Source: Phaeosaccion multiseriatum (taxonomy: Eukaryota > Ochrophyta, other classes). Taken from it: a DNA stretch of 64,000 bases. The stretch is from the NCBI GenBank assembly GCA_965112735.1, contig OZ218954.1, forward strand, positions 558,001 through 622,000, in the 5' to 3' direction. Within the stretch, counting starts at the first letter, position 1, and each line of letters starts with the position of its first letter. Both the position numbers and the translations under genes were made by a program. Positions 24,431 to 36,159 of the stretch are shown here, piece by piece. The notes beneath the pieces are model-generated. The model ran no database searches. It was not told the origin of the DNA and saw only the letters and a program-made list of their open reading frames with translations.

Positions 24431-27400
24431 ACGCATTGCTTGAATTGCTCACCCTCAGATCGGCGATTTCCTGCTTCATGGGAATGACGGTTTCCTGGTA
24501 TCGTCTTTGTTCATCAAGAAGCCGCTCCGTCACACTGGACAGTCTGACGAAACGTTTCCCATCAGAAAGTGTGTGTGTTTAAGAGAGAGGGTGAGAGAGA
24601 TGGACAGGTTAGAAGAGAGAGAGAGAGAGAGAGACAGACAGAGAAGCAAGAGAGAGAGAAGCAGCATGACACACAGCAGAGGGTGTCACAATCACAACAA
24701 ACGGCGTCATGCCATCGGCGGGTATGCGTCACTTTCTATGCGACTTGGTCACCCACCACCCACCCATCCACCCATCCACCCACCCATCCACCCACCCACC
24801 CATCCACCCATCCACCCATCCACCCACCCACCCACCCATCCATCCATCCATCCACCACCCACCCACCCATCTACCCACCCATCCATCCATCCATCCACCC
24901 CTTCCACCCACTGTACTGACACCCATCCACCCATCCCGTTTCCTGACACTCACTTGCTGACCACGAGGTCAAGGTCCTTTGCCGACCTCGCCCTCTGCTC
25001 CTCCACGGCCCTCTTGTTGGCCGTTAGTTCGGTCTGCAGCAAGCGGATCGTGTCCTCGTACACCCCCACCTGTTGGTCATTCAGCCGTTACATCACAGTT
25101 GGCGTTGATAGGCATTCACAAGGAGTCAGCCAGTCAGTCAGTCAGAGGTGTTCAAGAGTGAAGCAGAAGGACAGTAAAAGAGTCAGGCAGTCAGTCAGTC
25201 TGTCAGTCTGTCTGTCAGTCTGTCAGTCTGTCTGTGAGTCTCTTAGCTCAGCTCAGGCTGCCTGAAAGAGTCAGTCAGGCAGTCAGTCAGTCAGTCTGTC
25301 AGTCTGTCTGTTAGCTCAGCTCAGACTGCAGCAGGCAGAAGGGTGTCCATGTATGTAAACAACACACACCAAACACCTTTACCTGCGTGTTGAAGTTGGC
25401 CGACACGCTCTCCAAGTTCAACTTCAAACTACCAACGTGCTCCCCAAGCTTCTGCTCCTTCACTCCGCTGTGATCCTTCTTCTGCACAAGTTGGGCATTC
25501 AGATCCCTCTCTGCCTCATACAGCCCACCAAGAGCCGTCAACCGCCCGCCCAAGTCAGTCACCGTGTCCTTCAGACTACGTTCCTTCTCCCTGCGGGGGT
25601 CCGTGGTGTCAGGACAGAGGAGGATGGCAGCGAATGGATGGGTGGGGTGGGCAGGGTGAGAGGGTGGGTGGGTGGGTGGGTGGGTGGGTGGGTGGGTGGA
25701 GAGGCCAGTACCTGAAGCCAGTAAAGCCAGTCATTAGATGGTGTCAGATAGTCGTTACTAAGCTACTTGTTCGTGTAAGTTTATTCTAGTAAAGTAACTC
25801 TACCTCGAGGCGGCCAGGTCTGCCTGCAGTTGTTGAAGTTCCTGAGAGCGGGTCCGAAGGCGGGCAGAGGCCCTTTCAAGCTCAAGGAAGGATCCGTCAA
25901 TCTTGGCCTTGTGGGTGTCCAGGAGAGCCAGCATACCCTTGCCTATGTCAATGAGTGGATGGCAGTCAATGGATGGGTAGGGCGGGATGAGAGATGGGGA
26001 CGGATAGTAAGTGAATGGATGGAAGTAAGTCAATGGTTTCGTGGCTTGGTAGGGTGGGGCAATGGGAACCTTTAACCCAATAACTGAAACTGCCAACTAC
26101 TTGATGAAGTCAAGCTGAAACTGAGAACCGACCTGTGCTCCGCAGCTCTCTCTGCGCGTTGGAGAGTGCGTGGCGGAGTTGTGCACCCGCCCCTCCTTGC
26201 TGCGGCTGTTTGCTGGCGACGGCGAGGGCTTCTTCCGCGGAGCCCAAGAGTGCCTGAAGCTTCTGTACATAGGCTGCCACCCCCCTCCGTTGCTCTCGAC
26301 TTGAAACCGTCACTCCATCGAGCTGAAACTGAAGGCGTTGTACCTCAAGGTTGAGGGAGTCGCTGAAAGGAGAGGGTGGGGGAAGGGATGGGGTCGGATG
26401 GCAGTGGATGGGGGAGGGACGAACAAGAGGTTGAGTATGAGAAGGTCGCTGCAGACACACACACACACACGTAAACACGCACACATTCACACAAACGTAA
26501 ACACACACACATTCACACGTACACACACATTCACGCACACACACACACACACACACATTCACACACAGGTGAAACCCCACACATTATACCTCACACCTGA
26601 CAAGTCACATCTGCACCATGACGTAATCCCCACGTAAGTCCTTACGTACCGCTCCTTTCTCAGGCGCTGAACATCTTGACTCTCCTCCGCCTTGATGCTA
26701 CTGAGCTCCTTTTGGGCCGACCTGAACTCTGATGCAATGCCCTTCACTCGGGCCTTGTACTCGCGGGACAGCTGCACGCGTTGATCAGGGGAGGACGGGG
26801 GGAGGGAGGGGGGAGGAGAGGAAGGGAGGAAGGAGGGAGAGAGGCGAGGGATAGAAGGAGTGGGGAGGGAGAGAGACACACAGAGAGAAAGAGAGAGAGG
26901 AAGAGAGAGAGGGAAGGAGACACAAGAGAGAAAGAGAGAGAGAGGGAGAGAGAGAGGGCATGGGGACCATGTAGGTGTAAGAATGACTGACTGAAACACT
27001 GAGTTACCCACTGAGTGACCAGCTGAGTGACCGACAGACTGACCAAGCGCTTCAGTGACGGGGCCCTCAGCCCTACCTGACAAAGGGCACTGACCTGTTC
27101 CTCCTCCCCAGGCTGCCCGAGCCCTTCTCCCCCTCCTCCTCCTCCTCCTCCTCCACTACGAAGGGCGCCGATACGTGTCTCGTAGGCTGCCTTCTCCCGA
27201 TCAAAGCTGAGTGTAAGCTCCTCAACTCTTCCTTCAAGCCTCTCCTGAGCGCCGCGTCGCCAGTTGTCAGCGGTCACGAGACGCTCGTTACTCCTGACAC
27301 CAAGTAGCAGCGCCATGCGGAGGGAAATAGAGCGGCGATGCAGGGAAATAGAGCGGCGATGCAGGGAGAGGGAGGGACCGAGGGAGGGAGGGAGGGAGGG

Positions 27401-27905
27401 AGGGAGGGAGGGAGGGAGGGAGGGAGGGAGGGAGGGAGGGAGGGAGGGAGGGAGGGAGGGAGGGAGGGAGGGAGGGAGGGAGGGAGGGAGGGAGGGAGGG
27501 AGGGAGGGAGGGAGGGAGGGAGGGAGGGAGGGAGGGAGGGAGGGAGGGAGGGAGGGAGGGAGGGAGGGAGGGAGGGAGGGAGGGAGGGAGGGAGGGAGGG
27601 AGGGAGGGAGGGAGGGAGGGAGGGAGGGAGGGAGGGAGGGAGGGAGGGAGGGAGGGAGGGAGGGAGGGAAGGAGGGAGGGAGGGAGGGAGGGAGGGAGGG
27701 AGGGAGGGAGGGAGGGAGGGAGGGAGGGAGGGAGGGAGGGAGGGAGGGAGGGAGGGAGGGAGGGGACGTTTCAGTGTCAGTGTGGATGTGTTCGGTCCTA
27801 TTCTATGAGCAGTAAACAAGGAGATGGGAAGGGGAGGGGGAGAGGATAACCCACAAATGCGTACACACACGCACACACACGCACACACACACACACACAC
27901 TCTCC

Positions 27906-27940
<35 letters not shown>

Positions 27941-29832
27941 TCACACACCTCTCCACTGCCTGCTCCATGCTTGTGAGTTTCGCCTTCATGGCCTGATAGT
28001 CCGCCGTGAGCGTTTCAATTCCCTCCAACTCGAGCTCCCTCTCTCTGAGGAACTGCGCTTTCTCTGCCTGCAGAGAGGAGAGGGCTTGACGAAGACGGGT
28101 CTGTCGGCAGGGGGGCGGGGGGACGGGGGGAGGGAGGGAGGAAGGAAGAGGAGGGAGGGAATAAGGAAGGAAGGAAGGGGAAGAGAACGACGAACACATG
28201 CATCAGCAGCAACAGCAACCGCAGGAGTTGACTAGGAGAGGCCCCCCTCCCTTCCTTCCGCCTCTCTCTTGCTCCCTCCCTTACCGACTCTGCAGCCTCG
28301 CCATCTGTGGCCTCCTCCCCCCCTGGGGCTGTGACAGATGGCGACAGCTGGTCCTGCAAGTCTTGTACTTGTCGCATTGCCGCCCCGATCTTGCCCAGCC
28401 CTCGATCCACCTCCCTCGCGGGTTGGGTCTGCTTGTCCTTTCTGTGAGACCTCCTGCCAGCTGTGAGCTTCCCGGAGACAGAGGCTGAGTCCGTGCCTCT
28501 TTTGCTGCTTCCCGAGAAGAAGCTGTCACTGTAGCCCCCCTCTCCTCCTCCTCGTCCTCCTCCCGTCGTTTCCGTGCCGACTCTTCGAGCACCGGCCGCA
28601 GTAGCAGCAGCAGTTGGTGATACAGCGGCGCCAGAAGCAGGTGATGCCACACCAGTTGCTGACACAGCAAAGTCTCTCGCTGCTGTTCTCCATGTGCCTG
28701 TCCCACTCTGTATCACCAACTGCTCCTGCTGCTGCCCCTTCCCCGCCGACCCCTGCCCCCTCCCTCCCATTCCCGGGGCTTGCTCCACGTGCATGCAACT
28801 GCCTCTACTCCTCCAACTGCCCCCATCGGTCCCACTACTGCTCGTGGTGCTGCTTCGACTTTGACTCCGGCTCTCTCTCTTGTCCTTGGGGTCCACGCCG
28901 GCGATGACTCCTATGACAAAGTCGAGCAGGCTGCTACCACTACCACTACTACGACCGCTGCCTTGACTACCATTCTTCTGAATGCCCCCCCCCGCTACAG
29001 AGGAGGACATGTCTCCGGGAGGGCTCTGTATTGGGACGGAGAATCGCGTGGTGGGGCCCCGTCTCCGCTTCTCTCCCAGTCCCCCCCCCCCTGCACCTCC
29101 TTCTTCTCCTCCTCCTCCTCCTCCTCCTCCTCCTCCTCCTCCTCCTCCTCCTTCTCCTCCTCCTCCTCCTCCTCCTCTGTGTGGATCTTCAGTGGACATA
29201 CCCATGACCAGGCGCCGTTGCTGCCGCTGCTGCCTCGCAAACGGCTGGTCCTGCGAAACCTCATTGTGAGGCAAAGAAGGAATAGAAGGACGAGGAGGAG
29301 GATAGCAGCGGAAATCCTTCTCGGCCCGCAACAGCCCTCGCCCAGGCCACCCTCCGATGAAGGCTGTTGCTGCTCCTGATAAGCTGCTGTTTCTGCGGCC
29401 GACGCTGCTGCTGCTGCTGCTGCTACTACTACTACTACTACAGCTACTGCTGTTGCTGCTGCGCTGCCGCTGCTGGCTTCGACCTATCGGAAAGGCAGCC
29501 GCCCTGGCCCTGGCGCCCCCCGCGGCTTGTTGCAAGCGTCGTCCCTTCAAGGGGGGGGATGGGACCGCCGCAGTCCCCGCCCAAGAGTGGCGAGTGTTCC
29601 TACCGCTCTGGTGATGCGCTTTTCCATGCTGGTGCTGGTGCTGGTGCTTCATCCCCTGCTGCTGCCTCTGATGCTGGCGCTTCCGCTGCTTTTGCTGGGA
29701 GAGCGATTCGAGGCTGAACTCTGTCCTCCGTCCCGTCGCTACATGCAGGTGGAAGCAAGCCGCACACAGCAGAAGCGCGCCGGTCAGGAGCTTCCGCGAG
29801 CAGCCTCCGCTGCTGCTTCCCATGCCCGACAT
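21940..29832 (-). CDS. Secreted or organelle-targeted coiled-coil protein, 1344 residues
   Basis: complement(join(21940-22984, 23472-23596, 24090-24149, 24453-24543, 24954-25069, 25383-25590, 25804-25942, 26133-26362, 26650-26771, 27095-27293, 27949-28100, 28285-29832)); twelve exons, all phases agree, 4035 bases. ATG at 29832 begins [14 protein letters not shown] followed by the hydrophobic core [20 protein letters not shown], a signal peptide. Residues to about 515 are low-complexity (Gln/His, Gly, Ser) with a short hydrophobic [12 protein letters not shown]. About residues 517-960 form a long coiled coil ([75 protein letters not shown]). The C-terminal 350 residues are Lys-rich, then acidic. 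No enzyme domain is seen. A bipartite plastid-type leader is possible if the organism has a complex plastid; this is inference. Exon 27095-27293 may instead end at 27077 (18 bases longer). Confidence 0.85.
23780..24032. repeat. (GAT)n interleaved with (TA)n
   Basis: Two near-identical blocks, each GAT-repeat plus GAATATATATATGATGAATATATATAT-type spacer (spacers at 23798-23832 and 23909-23940). The repeated spacer shows block duplication. Intronic in the coiled-coil gene; all poly-Asp, poly-Ile, poly-His and poly-Met frames here are artefacts. Confidence 0.95.
24752..24915. repeat. (CCACCCAT)n minisatellite
   Basis: Units of CCACCCATCCACCCAT type in the intron after exon 24954-25069 of the - strand gene. 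On the sense strand this is GGATGGGTGGATGGG, starting near the donor, which reads GTGAGTGTCAGG. Confidence 0.9.
27364..27764. repeat. (GGGA)n array, about 400 bases
   Basis: About 98 GGGA units with one GGAA break near 27668. It occupies the intron between exons 27949-28100 and 27095-27293 of the - strand gene; on the transcript (UCCC)n lies upstream of the acceptor at 27294. Just left are two copies of an AATAGAGCGGCGATGCAGGG-type unit at 27325-27368. Confidence 0.97.
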
Positions 29833-30577
29833 CCCTCTGGCCGCTGCCGTGACTCGCGAAAGAAAGAGAAGGGCGCAAGACCGCAGGAGAGCAAGGCCGA
29901 TCCAAGGCCGTAACGGAAACGCCTAAACAATTTGAACTTCAAATTTGTGAGTGTAGTATGGGCGGGGGGGGGTGGAGAGACATTCATAGATACAACAAGC
30001 CACACAGAGCGATCCACCCACCATTCCCCCTCACCCCACACCCCACCCCATCCCCCTACCCTCCTCTTCACTCCCTTACCTACCCTCTCTTTCTGCGTGG
30101 CTGCCCACGGTACGCAATTGCCTCAACGTGCATTATGTGATTGAACATGTGCCGTATCGGTGCCGTCTCTTTTTCCGTTTGCGTCTTGGCCTGGCCTCCC
30201 TCCTCCATTCCCTCCTCCATTCCCTCCTCTTGTCCCTCGTTGGCCTACAATTGCCCTTCCTTCCCCTCCCTCCCAATCCCTCCTTCTTTTCCCATATCTT
30301 CCGTGCCTTTTATCTAATCACCTGCACCCCCGTCTCTCCCCCGTTCCCGTTGCCCCTTCTGCACACCGCAATACCTCTCCCCGCTCCGCTGCCGGCACTC
30401 TCCGATATTGTATACAGTGCATCCTTCTCTCCCTACTCTCTCCCACGCCCACCACACCCCACCTCACCCGCACGCCCGTCCACCAGACGGTTTTCCCCTT
30501 GTTCAGCAGCAGAGACAATATAATAGACACACACACGCAACGTAGGGGGATAGTTGGGTATATAAGATAGGAGTAGG
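29833..30577. promoter_or_regulatory. Divergent 5' region between the coiled-coil and KH genes
   Basis: About 745 bases between opposing start codons. The - strand side is unique sequence. Centre and right carry short CTCC duplications (30198-30225) and a TATATAAGATAGGAG stretch at 30558-30572, about 15 bases before the KH start. That is too close to be a TATA box for a normal leader unless the leader is very short or a splice leader is used. Confidence 0.45.
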
Positions 30578-33500
30578 ATGGATGCTGCTGGAGGCGAACA
30601 CGTGCAAGACGGTGTAGGCTTCCCGATGGACACGTCGGGAGGGGGCGAGGCGGTAGCGGCGGATTCTGCTGTTGCTGCGGCGGCGGCTGCAGCGGCTGCT
30701 GTTGGTGCTGGTAGCGGTGCTACTGCCGCTGATGCGGCTGCGGCGGGGGAAGTTGGAGTCGGTACGCAACCTGCCAGGCCAGGTAAGAGGAAAGGAGGGG
30801 AGAGAGAGAGTGTGCGAGGGGAGGGGAATGAGGGAGGGACAAGAGGCATGGAAGGAGGAAGGAGGGAGGGAGGGGAGAGGAAGGAGAGAAGAAAGAGGAA
30901 GGGCCCGTAGCGAGCCCGTCCCACGAGCGCCCTCAAGTTGTGCACTCAACTGACTCACCTGTCCATCCTCATGGCCACCCCTATTCCTCCAGAGCGAATC
31001 CCTCCCGCCTGTTCCCTCAAGCTCCTCGTCGGTAACGGCATGGCGGGCTCCCTCATCGGCAAGGTACGATGCTTGGATTGAGGACAGGTATATATGTATA
31101 TATACATATACATCAAGTCTTATCTCTCTCACTCGTTCTCTCTCTCTGTGGGTGTGTGTCCTGACGCCCTCCCTCTCTCTCTTTGTCCTCACCCCCTCTT
31201 CCTGCTGCCCTCCCTTGCTTAGGGCGGGGCCAACATCCAGGAGCTGCAGGCCCAGTCAGGGGCAAATGTGCGTGTGTCCGCCAACCAAATGTACTTTCCG
31301 GGCACGCAGGACAGGTATGATGTGTTGTTGTAACCGTCACGTAAGGCTACTCACGTTAATTCGTTCTATGTATCGTATGCCTGACTCTGTATATCCATTG
31401 CCATCCATCCGCTGCCATCCATCTATTGCCACCCACCCATTGCCATCCATCTACTGCCACCCCCTCCGCTGCCATGCATCCACTGCCATCCCCATGGCAG
31501 AGTCGTGATGATCTCCGGGGACCTTGTGGACGTCAAGCTTGCCGCCGCTCTGGTGCTGACTCGTGTGCATCAGGTGACATCATTGCCCACCACAGAGACT
31601 TACGTAGACTTACGTAGACTTGGGTAGTCAGGAAGGGAGGGAGGAAGGCTCGATCGGTCATTCACTCACTCACTCTCTCACTCTCACCCACCCACCCACC
31701 CACCCACCCACCCAGTCACGGACACCCACTCACCCACCCAGCGCCCAATGCCATCCACTGCCATCAGGTTCCCCCCGTGGAGGCAGGCGGGCCATCCACG
31801 AACCCGGACCCGGCTGCAGAGCTGCTGCAGAGGATTCTCATCCCTGCTGCTGCCGGAGGACTCATTATTGGACGGGGAGGAGCCAACATTAAGGTAGGAG
31901 GGAGGAAGGGAGGGAGGGAGGATGGAGGGAGGGAGAGATGGGAGACAGAGAAGAGAGGACACTATGCATACCTATGCAAGAGCACGCGCACACCAACACA
32001 CGCACACACCCACGCAGGCACACACAAGCACACACATCTTACATACATTGCCCTACGTCCTTCCCTCACCCCTTTTCGTCCCTCCCTTCCCTCCCTCCCC
32101 TCCCTCCCTCCTTCCCTCCGTCCCCCCCTTGTCGTCCCTCCCTCCTTCCCTCCCTCCCTCCCTCCCTGCCTCCCTCCCTCCCTCCCTCCCTCTCTCCCTC
32201 CCTTCCCTCCCTCTCTCCCTCCCTCCCCCCCTCCCTCCCTCCCTCCCCCCCTCCCTCTCAGGCGCTGTCGGAGGCGTCAGGTGCCCGCCTATCCCTTGCC
32301 CAGAAGGACGCCGCTGTGTCGAGTGAGCGGGTGGCCACTCTTCAAGGGACCCTCCGCGCCGTGCAAGCAGCGGTGCAGGTCATGCTTGACAAGCTTATGG
32401 TACGTAAGGGGTACGTAAGGGGGTACGTAAAGGGGTACGTAAGGAGGTGACTTAAGGGGGCACGTGAGGGTACGGAGAGGGCTGTAAGAGAAAAGAGGAG
32501 GATGGAGCGATAGAGGAGAGGAGGAAGAGGAGGGAGAGGGGCGAAGAGAAGTGGGGTAGAGACCTGGCGCCTGGTGGCGCTAACAAAAGCCCAAGCTCTG
32601 CTGTCCTTTCTCCTAACAACGACGAAACAGCCCCCCCCCCCCCCAGCACCCCTAACGTAGAGACCACACGTGCAATTAAACCCTCCCCTTTAACAACCCA
32701 ATAGGAGGACCCTCAGGTTTCCAGATACACCAATACGAGTGTCAATTACCGCTCCAATGACATGGGCGGGGCATATGGGCAGCACAGGTGTGTTGAGGGA
32801 GGGTTGATCTGTATGGGGTATCATGATGGCATGATGGAGGGATATAGGCTGACAGGTCCGTCCTCTCTCTCTCTGTCTGTCTCTCTCCCTTCACCTCTCT
32901 CTCCTCTCTCCTCTCTCTCTCTCTCCCTACATCTCTCTGTCTGTCTGTCTGTCACGCTCTCTCTCTTCTATACCTCTCTCTCTCTTCTATACCTCTCTCT
33001 CTCTTCTTCTACCTCTCTCTCTCTTGTTCTCTCTCTCTCTTCTATACCTCTCTCTCTTCTACCTCTCTCTCTTCTTCTCTCTCTCTCTCTTCTATACCTC
33101 TCTGCCTCTGCCTCTCTCTCTCTTCTACCTCTCTCTCTCTCTCTCTCTCTTCTATACCTCTCTCTATCTCTCTCTGTCTCTCTCTCTCTGCGTCTCTCTC
33201 TCTCTCTCTTCTATACCTCTCTCTATCTCTCTCTGTCTCTCTCTCTCTGCGTCTCTCTCTCTCTCTTCTATACCTCTCTCTCTCTATCTCTCTCTGTCTC
33301 TCCCTCTCTGTGCGTCTCTCGCTCCCATCTCTCTCCCCCGTCTCTCCTCTCTACACAGATCACCGCACCTTGGAGGAGGAAGTGGGGCAGCTGCGTATTC
33401 AGGCCCGGGGGGGGGTGGCGCCTACCCGGGGGGGGCGCACTATCAGCAGCAGCCGCCAGCCTTGCCAAATGCGTACGGGGGTTACTCCGTCCCCGGGGGG

Positions 33501-34189
33501 GCAGGCGTCCCGGGGGGCATCCCCGGGGGGCCGGGTGGAGCAGCTGTGCAGGTGCGTGCTGCCCCGGGGGTCTTGTTAGTCAGCAGACTACACACACCTG
33601 CGTGGGTGCGTGCGTGCGCGCGTGGCGTGGCGTGCCCCTCGTGCCCCATCCACCGTCATCCATCATTCCACTTGCCTTCCTAATCCCTCCCCATCCACTG
33701 CCATCCACTGCCATCTGCTGCCATTTGCTGCCATCCCCCCTTGCCGCAGGTGATGGCGGGTATGGGTGTTGCCGATCAGCAGACTACCACCATACCCCTG
33801 GCGGTTCCCGACAGCATGATCGGAGTGGTGCTCGGGAAGGTCAGTGGGGGAGGCAGAGGAGGCAGAGGAGGAGGGGGAGGAGGAGGAAGGGGAGGAGGAA
33901 GAGGAGGAGGAGGAGGAGGAGGAGGAGGAGGAGGAGGAGGGGGAGGGGGAGGGGGAGGGGGAGGGGGAGGAAGGGGAGGAGGAGGAAGAGGGCGAAGGGG
34001 GGGCTGCTGAGGACCACTTTGTTTGAATGGTTTGGACGGTGCTCGACTTTCTGTCTCTGCCGCGTCGCTCTTCCGATTTTCAACGGCTTGGGGCATGTTT
34101 CTGACCCCGCGCCGCCACCACCTGTCGCGTCTGTCCCTCCGTCCCTCCCTCCCTCCCTCTCACATCCCCACCACACACACACACACACA

Positions 34190-34220
<31 letters not shown>

Positions 34221-34688
34221 GCACACCTCGTATGCTTCCATATGCCTCCACCCAGGCTGGCCAGACCATTCACGAGCTCCAGGCGCTTAGCGGTGCTCAC
34301 ATCACGGTATCCCAGCGCGGAGACTTTGTCCCAGGTCAGTTCGTTGACATACTTGAGATTATTTACATGTTCGGTTTCGATGTCGGGCAACAATCAAAAG
34401 CCCTTGACGAGTCGTACATATTACTCGATGTCGATATTCTACGTTTCGATACGATGTTATCTCAAACTTGTCCATATCGTGATGCTTGTCCTGACACCAG
34501 GCACCACGAACCGCACGGTGACCATCATCGGCACTCCAATGGCGGCCCAGACGGCCCAACACCTCATCACGCAGAAGATTCAGAGCTCTTTACAGGCCAG
34601 CGAGGCACGGGCTAATGGGGGCATTGGAGGAGGAGGAGGAGGAGGAGGAGGAGGAGGAGGAGGAGGAGGGGTGGGGGGTGGGCAGTAG
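30578..34688 (+). CDS. Triple KH-domain RNA-binding protein (PCBP/Nova type), 445 residues
   Basis: Join 30578-30782, 30993-31063, 31223-31314, 31501-31573, 31768-31893, 32262-32399, 32705-32787, 33359-33551, 33750-33839, 34256-34334, 34501-34688; 1338 bases, all phases agree. Three type-I KH domains bind single-stranded RNA/DNA through a GxxG loop. KH1 is near residues 72-150 with LKLLVGNGMAGSLIGKGG, ending in VVMISGDLVDVKLAAALVL. KH2 is near 164-240 with RILIPAAAGGLIIGRGGANI. KH3 is near 337-430 with LAVPDSMIGVVLGK followed by AGQTIHELQALSGAHITVSQ. Spacing (KH1-KH2 close, long linker to KH3) matches poly(C)-binding and Nova proteins. The linker is Gly/Pro/Tyr-rich. The tail is Gly-rich. KH1 and KH3 share an intron at exactly the same place, after GK of GKxG, supporting domain duplication. 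The intron at 34335-34500 has an unusually AT-richer sequence. Confidence 0.93.
32870..33345. repeat. (TC)n/(TCTATACC) array in KH intron 7
   Basis: About 475 pyrimidine-rich bases with repeated CTCTTCTATACCTCTCT units, ending at the acceptor at 33358. It includes two nearly identical blocks of about 75 bases (33160-33330). Confidence 0.93.
33844..34000. repeat. (GGA)n at the 5' side of KH intron 9
   Basis: Starts four bases after the donor GTCAGT at 33840. The same intron ends with CA repeats (34170-34221) before the acceptor at 34255. Confidence 0.93.
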
Positions 34689-35284
34689 AAGGTATAAAGG
34701 GACCGGCGCTTGGGGTACAGCAGTTGGTGCTACAGCACTGACTGACCGCCAACCTGTGGAGCCTCTGAAGGGCGTGGCACGGGACTGAGTCGAGGAGCAG
34801 CAACAATGGCAACAGCATCAGCAGTTGGTGATGCAGGGGAGGGGAGGGAGCACAGCTGCGTAGCAATCGCGTTGTTCTTTCAGTGGGGGGGCAGTTGTCA
34901 ATTGTGAATGCGTAAGGGTGAGGGGTGGGAAATAGACCACGAGTCTCTCTCTGTCTGTCTCTTGGCGCACGCAGACACCTCCCTCCCTCATTAATTTCAA
35001 GTTTTCATTAATTGACACCTCATTGATTTCAAGTTTTCATTAATAGGGTGGTTTTCCAAAAGAGGAGCATCCTGGCGCTGGTCTGGGGTTAGGCTCAAAA
35101 GAGATCAAACATTTTACTTGTTTACATAAACAGAGGGGGAGACGGCAGTGGGTGGAGAAGGGGGGAGAGGATGGCAGTGGATGGCAAAGAGGAGGGGAGT
35201 GGAAGTGGATGGCAAAAAGGAGGGGAGTGGGAGTGGATGGAGAAGGATGGAGAGGACGACAGTGGATGGCGAAGGAAGAGAAGG
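34689..35284. other. Convergent intergenic region
   Basis: About 600 bases between the KH stop and the F-box gene stop. It carries two CAGCAGTTGGTG motif copies (34726-34742, 34818-34836), a duplicated unit of about 36 bases around TTTCAAGTTTTCATTAAT (34995-35045), and several GATGGCAGTGGATGG copies (35140-35270). Confidence 0.65.
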
Positions 35285-36104
35285 TCAGCTGATGAGGTGG
35301 GGTATATAGAGCAGCACAGTTTGAAGCTGCGCCCCGTTGGGTCCGAAGCGTACTCCCACGTCGGCCAGCGAAGCATTATCGTCTTCGAGCACCTGTAGGG
35401 GGGAAGGCAGTGGAGTGGATGGCAGTGGATGGACAGGGAGGAGAGGGGGAGGTAAGCGCAGGAGGAGGGAGGACAAGGACTGGAGGGAGAGAGCAACACG
35501 GAGAGCAAGAAGAATGGACTACCGGGATAAAGCAAAGGGTCACGGCTGAATCTCTCTCTCTCTCTCTCTCTCTCTCTGATTCTCAGGAATCTGTTCTCGC
35601 TCTCCTAAACTCTCTCCCTCTCTTCCTGACTCTCTCTCTCTAAATCCCTCTCTGGTTCTTTCTCTGGTTCTCTTTCTCTCCTTGAATCTCTCTCTCTTTC
35701 TCTCTCTCTGCCTCAGAAGCTCCCTCCATCGTTCTCTCTGAATCTCTCTCTTTCTGAATTTCACTCTTTCACTCTCCCTCTGAATCTTTCTCTGTCTCTC
35801 TCTCCCTCTCTGTGAACCTCTTCCCTTCTCTCTCTAACCAACCAACCAACCTCCAACCAAGAGAGAGCCGTCTGGACCCCGCCCCTTCCCCTCTCTCTCT
35901 CTCTCATTCACAGACGCATACAGAAGTAAAGGCATACCCCAGGTCATACAGTAAGTCATGGAATCATATATACACACGCGCCTCATTGACTTACCTTTCC
36001 GCCGCTCCTGAGTGCGAGCTGATCGGGCCGAATGGTGGAGCTGGCACCTCCCCTGGTAGTAAGTCAATGAACGGACGGGCAGCAAGAGAGCGGGTTCATG
36101 AGAG

Positions 36105-36159
<55 letters not shown>

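Noticed and set aside
27264-27948. EGGREGGR and LPPSLPPS frames
   Set aside because: (GGGA)n microsatellite inside an intron. The same applies to 8261-8835, 13390-14043, 17516-18229 and 32041-32326.
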